Source of the DNA: Candidatus Kapaibacterium sp.
Lineage (GTDB): Bacteria; Bacteroidota; Ignavibacteria; Kapaibacteriales; UBA4661
Assembly: GCA_025358765.1 (NCBI GenBank)
Contig: JANYIG010000142.1
Coordinates: 1-35,051, forward strand
DNA length: 35,051 bases
Direction: 5' to 3'
Shown here: one piece after another, positions 1 to 8,401 of the stretch
Layout: each line of letters begins with the position of its first letter
Numbering within the stretch: position 1 is the stretch's first letter
The notes under the pieces: model-generated
Database searches by the model: none
What the model was told of the DNA's origin: nothing
The model's input: the letters and a program-made list of their open reading frames with translations, nothing else
Translations under genes and position numbers: made by a program

Positions 1-2136
1 AAAGACCGAATTTTGGCTGACGTAGTGTGGGCTATTCGCAAATTCCGTCCCGACGTGATGATTACACGCTTCCCCAAAACGGGCGAGGGTGGACATGGGC
101 ATCATACCGCATCGGCGATTTTGGGCGAAGAAGCATTTGCCGCTGCTGCTGACCCGAAGCGCTTTCCAGAACAATTGAAGTATGTGCAAACGTGGCAGGC
201 AAAACGCATCGTCTGGAACGCATGGCTGCCGCTTCTTGAAGCCCGTAAAGCAGATTTAGCAACGTATTCCGGACTTGACCTGGGCGCGTACAGCACGCTG
301 TTGGGCAAATCGTTCACGGAGATTGCCGCCGAAAGCCGCTCGATGCACAAAAGTCAAGGATTCGGTTCAAGCGGTGGTCGTGGCGAAAATCTAAATTATT
401 TCGATCCGATAGCGGGAGAGCCGTTCACGAAGGATGTTTTTGAAGGAGTAGATGCGACGTGGAACCGCGTGAAAGGTGGCGCAGCGGTTGGTAAAATTTT
501 GGATGATGCTCGCAAACAGTTTAATGCTGAAAACCCTGCGGCAATCCTGCCTCTGTTGATTCAGGCGTATCGTGAAATGGCAAAAGTGAATGATGATTAT
601 TGGATTCCGCAGAAACGGAAAGAGCTGTTAGAAGTCATTCGGTCTTGCGCCGGGATGTGGATTGAAGCCATCGCACAAAATCCGCAAGGGCAAGGCGAAA
701 TTGGCTATTCCGGCGTTCCGGGTGGCACGGTGAAGATTGCAGCCGCCATTGTCAATCGCTCGAATGCACAAATCATGCTCAAACGAGTGCTGTTCCCGTT
801 TAACGGCGATTCGCTTGTGAATAAAGAACTCGTGAAGGGAAAATATATCACAACCACCGTTACAAAGACGATTCCCGCCACAACGCCGCTCACGCAACCG
901 TATTGGCTTGCCGCGCCAATGGAAAAAGGCGTGTTCAGCATCGGCGAACAAACACTCGTCGGGCTGCCGGAGAACCCACCGGCACTTATGGCTTCGTTTG
1001 TTGTGACTATTGCAGGCGAGGATTTGACGTTTGCTGTTCCTGTGTTGCACCGCCGCACCGACCCCGTGTTGGGCGAGACGTATCGCCCGTTTGAAGTTGT
1101 GCCGCCTGTAGCACTGAATTTATCCGATAAGTCGCTTATTTTTGCCGAATCCACAGCCCGCGAGGTATCGGTGACCGTCAAAAGCAATACGCAAAATGCT
1201 TCCGGCATTGTAAAATTGCGCCTTCCGAATGGCTGGAAAGCAGAACCTGTGGCACAACCATTTGCGCTGACCAATAAATTCGATGAGATGAAAGCTGTCT
1301 TCAAAATTCAACCTCCCGCTATGCCGTCTTCGGCAATGCCCTCGAATGCGGATGAATACGTGATTGCAGAGGCTTCGCTGAAGGACGGCTCCACAAGCAC
1401 GAAGGGTATGATGACGATTGGGTACAACCACATTCCAGCGCAAACACTTTTCCCGGAAGCCAAGGCAAAGCTCGTGTATCTGGACGTAAAAAAAACGGTA
1501 AAAACCGTTGGCTACATTGCCAGCGCGAGTGACGACGTGCCGGATTACCTCGTGCAGCTTGGTTTTGACGTTAAACTCCTTACCGATGACGATGTAGATA
1601 ACCAGAATCTTTCGCGCTTCGATGCCATCGTAGCGGGTATTCGTGCATACAATACCCATCCACGGCTGAAACAGCAGTACCGACGTTTGATGGATTACGT
1701 GTCCAATGGCGGAACGTTTGTTGTGCAATACAACACGAGCAATGCCCTTGTGACTGACAGCATCGGACCATATCCGTTCACAATTTCGCGTGACCGTGTG
1801 ACCGAAGAAGATGCAACGGTCAAGTTTGTGAGCGAAAATCATCCGCTTTTGACTACGCCAAATAAAATCACGCAAAAGGATTTTGAGGGTTGGGTGCAAG
1901 AGCGCGGTTTGTATTTTGCAAGTAAATGGGATCCGCGCTACCAAACCGTTCTTGCTTGCAACGACGCAGGCGAACCTGAGCGTCAAGGCGGAATGCTCGT
2001 GGCGCAATACGGCAAAGGCGCGTTTGTCTATACTGGTTATTCATGGTTCCGCGAGCTTCCGGCGGGTGTGCCGGGTGCGTACAGGCTATTTGTGAATATG
2101 CTCCACGCTTCGCAAACATTGGGAAAAGCGAAGTAG
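1..2136 (+). CDS. PIG-L (LmbE-like) deacetylase with C-terminal ThuA-like domain, 5' partial
   Basis: The reading frame is open from the first base, so the start lies outside the window; about 711 codons are visible. The N-terminal part matches the second half of a PIG-L zinc N-deacetylase: codons 30-38 carry the His-rich GGHGHHTAS segment, which fits the second zinc-ligand motif. The first motif (HPDD type) would lie upstream and cannot be seen. The middle looks like beta-rich, Ig/NEW3-like domains. Codons of roughly 500-700 resemble a glutamine-amidotransferase-like ThuA fold (YIASASDDVPDYL, FDAIVAGIRAYN, GGTFVVQYN). Family members remove acetyl groups from amino-sugar conjugates; the substrate here is unknown and surface or secreted glycan is only an inference. 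A strong terminator follows the stop. I am confident of the family, not of the role. Confidence 0.85.
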   Translation, partial: KDRILADVVWAIRKFRPDVMITRFPKTGEGGHGHHTASAILGEEAFAAAADPKRFPEQLKYVQTWQAKRIVWNAWLPLLEARKADLATYSGLDLGAYSTLLGKSFTEIAAESRSMHKSQGFGSSGGRGENLNYFDPIAGEPFTKDVFEGVDATWNRVKGGAAVGKILDDARKQFNAENPAAILPLLIQAYREMAKVNDDYWIPQKRKELLEVIRSCAGMWIEAIAQNPQGQGEIGYSGVPGGTVKIAAAIVNRSNAQIMLKRVLFPFNGDSLVNKELVKGKYITTTVTKTIPATTPLTQPYWLAAPMEKGVFSIGEQTLVGLPENPPALMASFVVTIAGEDLTFAVPVLHRRTDPVLGETYRPFEVVPPVALNLSDKSLIFAESTAREVSVTVKSNTQNASGIVKLRLPNGWKAEPVAQPFALTNKFDEMKAVFKIQPPAMPSSAMPSNADEYVIAEASLKDGSTSTKGMMTIGYNHIPAQTLFPEAKAKLVYLDVKKTVKTVGYIASASDDVPDYLVQLGFDVKLLTDDDVDNQNLSRFDAIVAGIRAYNTHPRLKQQYRRLMDYVSNGGTFVVQYNTSNALVTDSIGPYPFTISRDRVTEEDATVKFVSENHPLLTTPNKITQKDFEGWVQERGLYFASKWDPRYQTVLACNDAGEPERQGGMLVAQYGKGAFVYTGYSWFRELPAGVPGAYRLFVNMLHASQTLGKAK

Positions 2137-2171
2137 AAGTATGGAAGTTGCTTAATTCACGACACATTAAA

Positions 2172-2202
2172 AAAGCCGCAGTCACTTGATTGCGGCTTTC
2201 TT
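2172..2202 (+). terminator. Rho-independent terminator after the PIG-L gene
   Basis: A perfect 9-bp stem, AAAGCCGCA (2172-2180) with TGCGGCTTT (2191-2199), encloses a 10-nt loop and is followed by a short pyrimidine tract. It lies 35 bp after the PIG-L stop and 30 bp before the ABC transporter start, so it should separate the two transcripts. Confidence 0.85.
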
Positions 2203-2231
2203 ACTATCACAGCTATCACATACGTATCTGA

Positions 2232-4061
2232 ATGAATATTTTTTTTCGCGTCCTCCGTTTTGTACTACCGTTTAAAGGCTTGTTGGCATTATCAATGCTG
2301 TTCGGGGCGCTATTTTCCATTCTTACAACCGTTTCTATTGCGTTCGTTGAGCCAATTTTCCAAGTATTGTTTAATCAGCCATCTACGCAAATTGTCTCGC
2401 AAAATCCATCCATCCTCGAACAAGCAAAACATGCGTTTTATGACACAATCACCGATTACGTGATTGGCGGCGCAAGCAAGGAAGAAGCGTTGCTTAGACT
2501 TGGCGGGATGATTGTATTGGTATTCCTTGCAAAAAACATCGTCAAATACATCGGCATTACCGTCAACACATTGTTAAACGAGCAACTCGTAAAATCCATT
2601 CGTGATGCGGTGTTTGGGAAAATGTTGGCGCTTTCGACGGACTTTTTTGTTAGCAATAAAACGGGCGGGCTTGTGTCGCTTATCACCAACGACGTTGCAA
2701 CGATGAACGCTACTATCACGCCTGCTACCACGACCATCGTCCGCGAACCGCTTCAAATAGTATTATTTTTGTGTATGTTACTTGCCATCTCGCCATTTTT
2801 GACCTTGACTGCTTTCAGCACCAGTATTGTTGCGCTTTTGTTGATTCGCGTTGCCACAAAATATCTCCGCAAATATGCCGAACGGATGCAACACGCCATG
2901 TCGAATTACACGTCCATTTTGCAAGAGGCGATTAGTGGCATCCGCATCGTGAAGGCGTTTAGCATGGAGGCTCGCGTCCACGAACTTTTCACGGAGCAAA
3001 CCCGTACTTACGCCCGTACTGCCGGCAAATACCAACGTGCCTACGACATTGTGCCGGGTGTGAGCGAGGTGTTTGCGATTGTGGCGCTTGCGGTGGTGTT
3101 GTTTGTGGGCGGGCAGCAAGTTTTTTCGGGCAAATTAGCGAGCCACGAATTGATGACGTTCTTGTTCGCACTTTTTAGCATTATGTCGCCGATTACAAAC
3201 GTAGCAAGCCTTCCAGCACAGATGCAGCGCGGCTTTGTGTCGGCAGAAACTATTTTTGCCGTGTTAGACAGCCAACCAAGCGTGAAAGAAGGAAACCAGA
3301 CCGTAAGCCAGACGATGGGCGGTTTCCAGACGGCGTTAGTGGTGAATAATGTCACTTTTGCATACAAAGAAAAAGACGTACTTCGGGATGTGTCGTTCAC
3401 TGTCCAGAAAGGGCGTAAAATTGCACTTGTGGGCGCAAGCGGCAGTGGGAAATCCACGATGTGTGACCTTGTGATTCGTCTCTACGACCCGCAGCACGGG
3501 GAAATTACACTAGATGGCGTGAATATCCGCACCTTCACATTCGCCTCGTACAGAGGCTTGTTTGGCGTGGTATCGCAGGAATCAGTTTTGTTTAACGACA
3601 CAGTGGCGAACAATATTCGTTTTGGTTTTCCGGCTGCTACGGATGCACATATCCGAGAAGCTGCACGGATAGCCAATGCGGAGGAATTTATTACAAAACT
3701 GCCGCAAGGTTTCGACACGTATATTGGTGACAGGGGCGTGATGCTTTCTGGCGGGCAAAAACAACGGCTGGCAATTGCGCGGGCGCTTGTGGGCAATCCC
3801 GATATGTTAATTTTCGACGAAGCCACGTCTGCTCTGGACTCCGAGTCGGAACGGCTTGTGCAAGATGCCATCAATCAGGTGTTGGAAAACCGAACGGCGA
3901 TCATAATAGCACACCGCCTTTCAACGATTCTCACCGCCGATGAAATCTTGGTATTCGAGGACGGACGTATCGTCGAGCGTGGCAATCACGCTACACTTAT
4001 TGAGCAAAATGGCGTGTATAGGAAGTTGTACGACATTCAGTTTGCCACGCAAGGTTCATAA
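2232..4061 (+). CDS. MsbA-like ABC exporter (TMD-NBD half-transporter)
   Basis: 609 aa, the normal size for a half-size type IV ABC exporter that works as a homodimer in the inner membrane. The N-terminal ~320 residues contain about six hydrophobic segments, the first near residues 8-40. The ATPase half has Walker A GASGSGKS (~400-407), the ABC signature LSGGQKQR (~505), Walker B MLIFDEATSALD (~525) and the switch His in AHRLS (~560). This pattern fits the MsbA lipid A/lipid flippase and related multidrug or peptide exporters. MsbA is attractive because lipid A genes lie nearby, but the substrate cannot be read from sequence and those genes are on the other strand. The start is an ATG that opens directly into the first membrane segment. 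Confidence 0.9.
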   Translation: MNIFFRVLRFVLPFKGLLALSMLFGALFSILTTVSIAFVEPIFQVLFNQPSTQIVSQNPSILEQAKHAFYDTITDYVIGGASKEEALLRLGGMIVLVFLAKNIVKYIGITVNTLLNEQLVKSIRDAVFGKMLALSTDFFVSNKTGGLVSLITNDVATMNATITPATTTIVREPLQIVLFLCMLLAISPFLTLTAFSTSIVALLLIRVATKYLRKYAERMQHAMSNYTSILQEAISGIRIVKAFSMEARVHELFTEQTRTYARTAGKYQRAYDIVPGVSEVFAIVALAVVLFVGGQQVFSGKLASHELMTFLFALFSIMSPITNVASLPAQMQRGFVSAETIFAVLDSQPSVKEGNQTVSQTMGGFQTALVVNNVTFAYKEKDVLRDVSFTVQKGRKIALVGASGSGKSTMCDLVIRLYDPQHGEITLDGVNIRTFTFASYRGLFGVVSQESVLFNDTVANNIRFGFPAATDAHIREAARIANAEEFITKLPQGFDTYIGDRGVMLSGGQKQRLAIARALVGNPDMLIFDEATSALDSESERLVQDAINQVLENRTAIIIAHRLSTILTADEILVFEDGRIVERGNHATLIEQNGVYRKLYDIQFATQGS

Positions 4062-4184
4062 CAAGATTTCATAAAATCTATAGCATCGTTACTTCCCTCT
4101 TGCCGCCTTCTGAATGCGGTTCATCAAACCCTCATTGTTTCTCACGTGGGGGCAGACAAGAATAAGCGACAGTGTCGAAGCACC

Positions 4185-4259
4185 ATCGCTTGTAATTTCA
4201 CACGAACGGCTGATTTTTCAAAGTCTTTTTTGAGCGCCCGCTTCTTTGTCAGCATTCAT
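4185..4259. repeat. 75-bp imperfect direct repeat, copy 1
   Basis: Matches 6846-6920 in the same orientation with 5 mismatches in 75 bases and no gap. Weaker similarity continues for roughly 25-30 bases on the low-coordinate side. Read on the - strand, both copies start with an ATG opening an identical-length 13-codon frame ([10 protein letters not shown] then KRL here, KIL in copy 2). The two copies bracket the T9SS cargo gene. Confidence 0.9.
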
Positions 4260-4456
4260 AGTCATTCGCCACGGAAACTACCCGGCTTTACGCTTTCTTC
4301 CGATTGTCGTGAACAATTATTGCTTGTTGCCTTCAAAAACAGTACTTTGCTACATGCAACTTACTGCTCAAATACGCCTCAATGCCGCGCCGGAACGGGC
4401 TACGAAACAATGATGGTGCGCGTATGTGGTGGGATAAAAATAAGTGTCGGGCGGGG

Positions 4457-4480
4457 AAAGCCAACAACATGCTGGCTTTT
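4457..4480 (-). terminator. Hairpin terminator after the T9SS cargo gene
   Basis: AAAGCCA (4457-4463) pairs with TGGCTTT (4473-4479) around a 9-nt loop. It begins 12 bp past the stop of the - strand gene, the expected position for an intrinsic terminator. A tract of T follows on the + strand side as well, so it may also stop transcription coming from the ABC transporter. Confidence 0.6.
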
Positions 4481-4491
4481 CTCTCTGGCGA

Positions 4492-6792
4492 TTATCGAAC
4501 CACCATAAGATTGCCCGTGGTGAACCCGTCTCCCGCCTGAACACTATACCAATACATGCCTTGCGGGGCATCCTTGCTTTTCCAGTGTATCTCGTGCGTT
4601 CCGGCTGTTGTCCATTCGTTATGCAGTGTTGCTACCTCCTCGCCAAGCATTGTGTAGATTCTCATCACAACATAGTGCGGCGTTTGGAGCGTCAGGCGAA
4701 GCATTGTTTGTTCATAAAAGGGGTTCGGCGAGACCGTGACGAATATTGCGGATTGCTCCTGTTCGCGCTCTGGCTGCCGTACCGACACGAGCGTTAGTGG
4801 CACAGTTGTTCTGTACACGCCTTGCGAGGCGGTCTGTGCGTACAGATAGCCGTTGTGCATCAGCAAAGAGTTCACATCCTTCACGCCCTCAAGCCCAGGA
4901 TTCATGCTCTTCCACGTCGCCCCTCGATTTTTGGAAAGAACCACCGTCCCGCCCGTTGCCACAGCGATGCTGGTTCCGTCGAACGCCAACGCAGAAATGT
5001 CGCCGTTCAATGTGCCTGCAAGCTGCTCACCGATGTTCTTCCACGTCGTGCCGTTGTCGCCGGAGTAGGATAGTGTACGTCCGGAGCCGCATAGAACCTC
5101 GCTATTGCGAACAACAAGCGACGGCTGGTAGTAATAATATTGTTTTGCTTGCTGCACGTCAAGTATCTTCTGCCATTTGCCGCCGCTTGTGTTGATGCGG
5201 TACAGCGCAGTATCATTGGCGACAAACACAAAACTGTCATTAACAGCAAAAGCGTTGAACAGAGCGTTGCTGTACACCAGAGTGTTTAAAGCAGGCAGCC
5301 CAGAACTAATGTCATTCCACGTTTTGCCTTCATCGTCAGAACGAAGAACAGTATTTGTCGTCTCGCGATACCAAGGGCGGCTTGCTCGCAAGGCGAAAAG
5401 TGTTGTTTTATTGGCGACAATCCTGCTGATGTACGGTGTTTGCGAGGCAGTCGTGGTTTGTTGCATACCCGCATTAGCCCATGATTGCCCCTTATCGGTC
5501 GAACGTTGAATGCCTTTGAAGGCTGTTGCAATGAAAACGTTACTCGTATTGGAAACCGCTGTCCCACCAATAGCATCCGTTCGCCCAAGCTGCACCCATG
5601 AATCGCCATTGTCGTCGGATCGCAGCATGGTTGCCGTTGGTGTCTCACCGACGGGGCAAAAAGTATAATATTGAGTATTGCTTAAAGCGTAGATAGGTGA
5701 TGAAGCTGCTCCTTCGCTTGCCATACTCGGCACCATGTAATAAAACTCTGGAATCGGCTTAATAGTCGTCCATGTTTTGCCGCCATCGTCAGAACTCATA
5801 CGACTCCCCCCGACCCTGATAAACAGCCCGCCCGTCGAGGTTTCCTGCACTTCATCGGCAAAACCCAACTCAGACAACAATGTCCATGTAGCGCCGCTGT
5901 CCTCCGAAGCAAACAATCCCGTGCCAGAAGCCGCAAACACGCGCTGCGTTGCTGGGCTACCCGCGTAGAATGCGGTTGCTGAGGCTTTGTTGGCAATGGG
6001 AGAAGATATTTTCGCCCACGTATTACCATCGTCGTCCGAGCGCCAACAATTATCACCAGTTGCATACAAAGAACCATGAACAAAGAAGAGCCGTAACAAG
6101 CCGCTTCGGAGCGCAAACGGCTTCCACGAAGTGCCGCTGTCCTGCGAACGCAACATCCCCTGCGTGGTGAACGCAAAAAAACTCCGTTTGCCAGCAGCGA
6201 ACGACTGAACATTGTCCGGCAGCCCCACCGTTGCTACGGTTGACCACGTGGAGCCGTTATCGAAGGAACGAAAGAGGAATTGTTTGGCGGGGTTATTGTT
6301 TATCGGGCTTGCATTATTAGATTTTATTGCGCGAACCAGAGCCAGGGTATCTATAAACACAGGGTCATTTTGTGGCATCCATCCACTGAATTCCCATTGG
6401 CTCCAGGTATGATAACCCAATACGTTTTGAATATATACCCCCCCCAAAGAACTTTCTTCGGTCGCTCGTGCAAAAAGACGATTGTTATTACTTGTAAGCG
6501 ATGTAGGATAGGCTTCATTAACACCATATCCGCCAAACCAGTATTCAAACCAATACACGGCAGCGTCCCAAGTCGTCCATGTTTGCCCATTATTGAATGA
6601 GGTTGAAAGTTTGGTGCTGCCGAAGAGGATGTTGATACGGTCGCCCTGTGCAACCATTTGTGTGGGCAGATATATTTGCTTATAGGGTCCAATCGCCTGC
6701 CAGAGCGGTTGTGCATCTGTTCTTGTATGCGAACCGAGGGCAAACGCACACAAAAGCAACAAGAGTATTGGAAAGTGGGCGATGTTGAACAT
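4492..6792 (-). CDS. Secreted Asp-box beta-propeller protein with T9SS type A sorting domain
   Basis: 766 aa from the ATG at 6792, chosen because AAGGA lies 8 nt upstream and the first residues form a signal peptide (hydrophobic ILLLLLCAFALG, then a TDAQ cleavage-like site). The upstream in-frame extension is poor. The body repeats the Asp-box motif (S-x-D-x-G-x-T/S-W) about eleven times, for example SDDDGNTW, SEDSGATW, SDDNGDSW and SGDNGTTW, typical of sortilin/BNR-like propellers. The last ~85 residues form a Por-secretion C-terminal signal: SPNPF, then an IYTMLGEEV strand, and finally PQGMYWYSV and a GNLMVVR end. It should cross the inner membrane by Sec and the outer membrane by T9SS and be surface-anchored or released. 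Ligand unknown. Direct repeats bracket the gene. Confidence 0.92.
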   Translation of the reverse strand: MFNIAHFPILLLLLCAFALGSHTRTDAQPLWQAIGPYKQIYLPTQMVAQGDRINILFGSTKLSTSFNNGQTWTTWDAAVYWFEYWFGGYGVNEAYPTSLTSNNNRLFARATEESSLGGVYIQNVLGYHTWSQWEFSGWMPQNDPVFIDTLALVRAIKSNNASPINNNPAKQFLFRSFDNGSTWSTVATVGLPDNVQSFAAGKRSFFAFTTQGMLRSQDSGTSWKPFALRSGLLRLFFVHGSLYATGDNCWRSDDDGNTWAKISSPIANKASATAFYAGSPATQRVFAASGTGLFASEDSGATWTLLSELGFADEVQETSTGGLFIRVGGSRMSSDDGGKTWTTIKPIPEFYYMVPSMASEGAASSPIYALSNTQYYTFCPVGETPTATMLRSDDNGDSWVQLGRTDAIGGTAVSNTSNVFIATAFKGIQRSTDKGQSWANAGMQQTTTASQTPYISRIVANKTTLFALRASRPWYRETTNTVLRSDDEGKTWNDISSGLPALNTLVYSNALFNAFAVNDSFVFVANDTALYRINTSGGKWQKILDVQQAKQYYYYQPSLVVRNSEVLCGSGRTLSYSGDNGTTWKNIGEQLAGTLNGDISALAFDGTSIAVATGGTVVLSKNRGATWKSMNPGLEGVKDVNSLLMHNGYLYAQTASQGVYRTTVPLTLVSVRQPEREQEQSAIFVTVSPNPFYEQTMLRLTLQTPHYVVMRIYTMLGEEVATLHNEWTTAGTHEIHWKSKDAPQGMYWYSVQAGDGFTTGNLMVVR

Positions 6793-6845
6793 GGTGGGAG
6801 TCCTTGCAAATCGGTGGTTACAAAAAGCAATAGAGCGGGAACAGC

Positions 6846-6920
6846 ATTGCTTGTAATTTCGCACGAACAGCTCATTTTTCAAAGTATTTTTTGAGCGCCC
6901 GCTTCTTTGTCAGCATTCAT
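6846..6920. repeat. 75-bp imperfect direct repeat, copy 2
   Basis: Second copy of the repeat at 4185-4259. It fills the space between the lpxC/fabZ stop (6925) and the start of the T9SS gene (6792), so it forms most of that gene's upstream leader. No inverted ends or transposase accompany it, so it is not an insertion sequence. Confidence 0.9.
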
Positions 6921-6924
6921 CGGA

Positions 6925-8358
6925 TTATCTATCCACAATTGCCGCCATCAGCTCTGCCTCTGCTACAAGTTCGCCGCCCACAAGCGCCTTTGCCGCCATA
7001 GTGAACGTATTCATGCGCTGGCGGAGCATGGTCACATCAAAAAACACTTGGTCGCCGGGCGTAACGGGTTTGCGGAATTTTACGTTGTTCATGCCTATAA
7101 ACATCACGAGTTTGTTGCTGTTGAACCCTTCGCCCGTTTCGTCTTTGAAGGAAGGTGTATTCAAAAGCAGCATCCCGCCTGTTTGCCCCATCGCTTCCAA
7201 AATCATCACGCCCGGCATCACAGGTCGGTCGGGGAAATGTCCGGTGAAATACGGCTCGTTGAAGGTCACGTTTTTGTAGCCAATGATGCGCTTGTTTTCA
7301 GCATCGTACTCTGTTATGCGGTCAATCATCAGGAACGGGTAACGGTGCGGCATCACCTTCAAAATGCCCTGAATATCCATCACCGCGTCATTTGCTTTCC
7401 GGGCTTGATATTTTTTGATGAACTGCTTTTGTTCATAGAGTTTGCGGACTTTGCGGGCAAACTCGATATTGCTGGCATGTCCCGGACGGGCGGCGAGGAT
7501 TTGAGCCTTCATCGGAGCACCCACCAATGCCAAATCGCCCAACATATCAAGAAGTTTGTGGCGAGCAGGTTCGTTTTTGTAACGAAGCGTTTTGTTATTC
7601 AAAAAACCACTCGTACCAAGCACTGCACTTCCATCTAACCCTAAATGCCGCATCAAATCTTGCAATTCGGCATCACGCATTTCTTTATCTACAATCACAA
7701 CGGCGTTATCAAGCGTACCACCTTTGATGAGACCTTGTTTGTGGAGCATTTCCACTTCCGTCAAAAAGCAAAACGTCCGCGCCGAAGCAAACTCACCCAC
7801 AAACTCCTTCTCAAGGTCGAACAAGCCTGTATGCTGGCTTCCGAGCGCCGGATTAAAATAATCCACCATCACTGTAATGCGGAAATCATCGGTTGGCAAC
7901 GCCACAATATCAACACCTTTTGCCTCGTTGTGATAATGCACGGTTTTGTCGATCACGAGATAATCTTTTGGCGCTTTCTGGTCTTGGAACCCAACTTTTT
8001 GCAAAACTTCTACAAACGGCATGGCGCTTCCGTCGCCCACAGGCGGCTCGTTTGCGTTGATTTCGATTTTGCAATTATCTATCTGCAAGCCGACAAGTGC
8101 CGCCAACACGTGCTCTACAGTATGAGCTTTTGCTTCGCCGTCTACTGTTGGCACGGCAAGCGTCGTACCACGCGAGATGTCAATCACATTATCCACAAGA
8201 GCAGGAATTTCGGGTGCTGTCGCCATATCCGAGCGCACAAACTTGTAGCCGTAATCTTCCGGCGCTGGATGAAACGTGACGGTTGAGATGTTCCCCGTGT
8301 GCAGCCCCACGCCGCTAAACGAGACGGATTCTTTGATAGTACGTTGATTAACGAGCAT
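6925..8358 (-). CDS. lpxC/fabZ: Bifunctional UDP-3-O-acyl-GlcNAc deacetylase / 3-hydroxyacyl-ACP dehydratase
   Basis: 477 aa, the fused LpxC-FabZ architecture known in Bacteroidota and relatives. Residues 1 to ~305 are LpxC, the zinc-dependent committed step of lipid A synthesis: His83 in TVEHVLAAL, His267 and Asp271 in [10 protein letters not shown] fit the zinc ligands, and His294 in RPGHASN fits the catalytic His. Residues ~328-477 are FabZ, the hot-dog dehydratase of fatty acid elongation: His338 in MPHRYPF and Glu388 in MILEAMGQ are the catalytic pair. The fusion links supply of 3-hydroxyacyl chains to lipid A flux. It is the last of a tight - strand run with lpxD, but an Rpn-type gene separates the two and lpxA, often next, is absent downstream. 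Confidence 0.97.
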   Translation of the reverse strand: MLVNQRTIKESVSFSGVGLHTGNISTVTFHPAPEDYGYKFVRSDMATAPEIPALVDNVIDISRGTTLAVPTVDGEAKAHTVEHVLAALVGLQIDNCKIEINANEPPVGDGSAMPFVEVLQKVGFQDQKAPKDYLVIDKTVHYHNEAKGVDIVALPTDDFRITVMVDYFNPALGSQHTGLFDLEKEFVGEFASARTFCFLTEVEMLHKQGLIKGGTLDNAVVIVDKEMRDAELQDLMRHLGLDGSAVLGTSGFLNNKTLRYKNEPARHKLLDMLGDLALVGAPMKAQILAARPGHASNIEFARKVRKLYEQKQFIKKYQARKANDAVMDIQGILKVMPHRYPFLMIDRITEYDAENKRIIGYKNVTFNEPYFTGHFPDRPVMPGVMILEAMGQTGGMLLLNTPSFKDETGEGFNSNKLVMFIGMNNVKFRKPVTPGDQVFFDVTMLRQRMNTFTMAAKALVGGELVAEAELMAAIVDR

Positions 8359-8401
8359 GATGTTGTTGAAAATAATTTTATAAGGTAAATAAATAATAGG
8401 C

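Larger units (their letters stand above)
4062..4491. other. Intergenic stretch without a convincing gene
   Basis: This 430-bp gap lies between two convergent genes. It holds one copy of a 75-bp direct repeat (4185-4259) and a hairpin terminator close to the - strand gene (4457-4480). A 120-codon + strand frame crosses it, but it has no recognisable domain, is Cys/Ser/His-rich in an unstructured way and runs into the neighbouring gene, so I do not call it. On the - strand the sequence next to the repeat copy resembles the leader of the T9SS gene and may be the remains of a lost paralogue. Confidence 0.6.

Noticed and set aside
705-2007. Long - strand frames (199 and 295 codons) within the PIG-L gene
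   Set aside because: They are antisense to a clearly recognisable protein, overlap each other and encode no known fold.
4146-4508. 120-codon + strand frame between the ABC transporter and the T9SS gene
   Set aside because: No domain, no ribosome-binding site, it contains the direct repeat and overlaps the end of the real - strand gene.
4185-6920. Insertion sequence or composite transposon
   Set aside because: The repeats are direct, internal identity is imperfect, and no transposase or short inverted ends are present.
6907-8286. Long + strand frames opposite lpxC/fabZ
   Set aside because: They mirror a well-conserved enzyme and read as His/Arg/Cys-rich shadow sequence.
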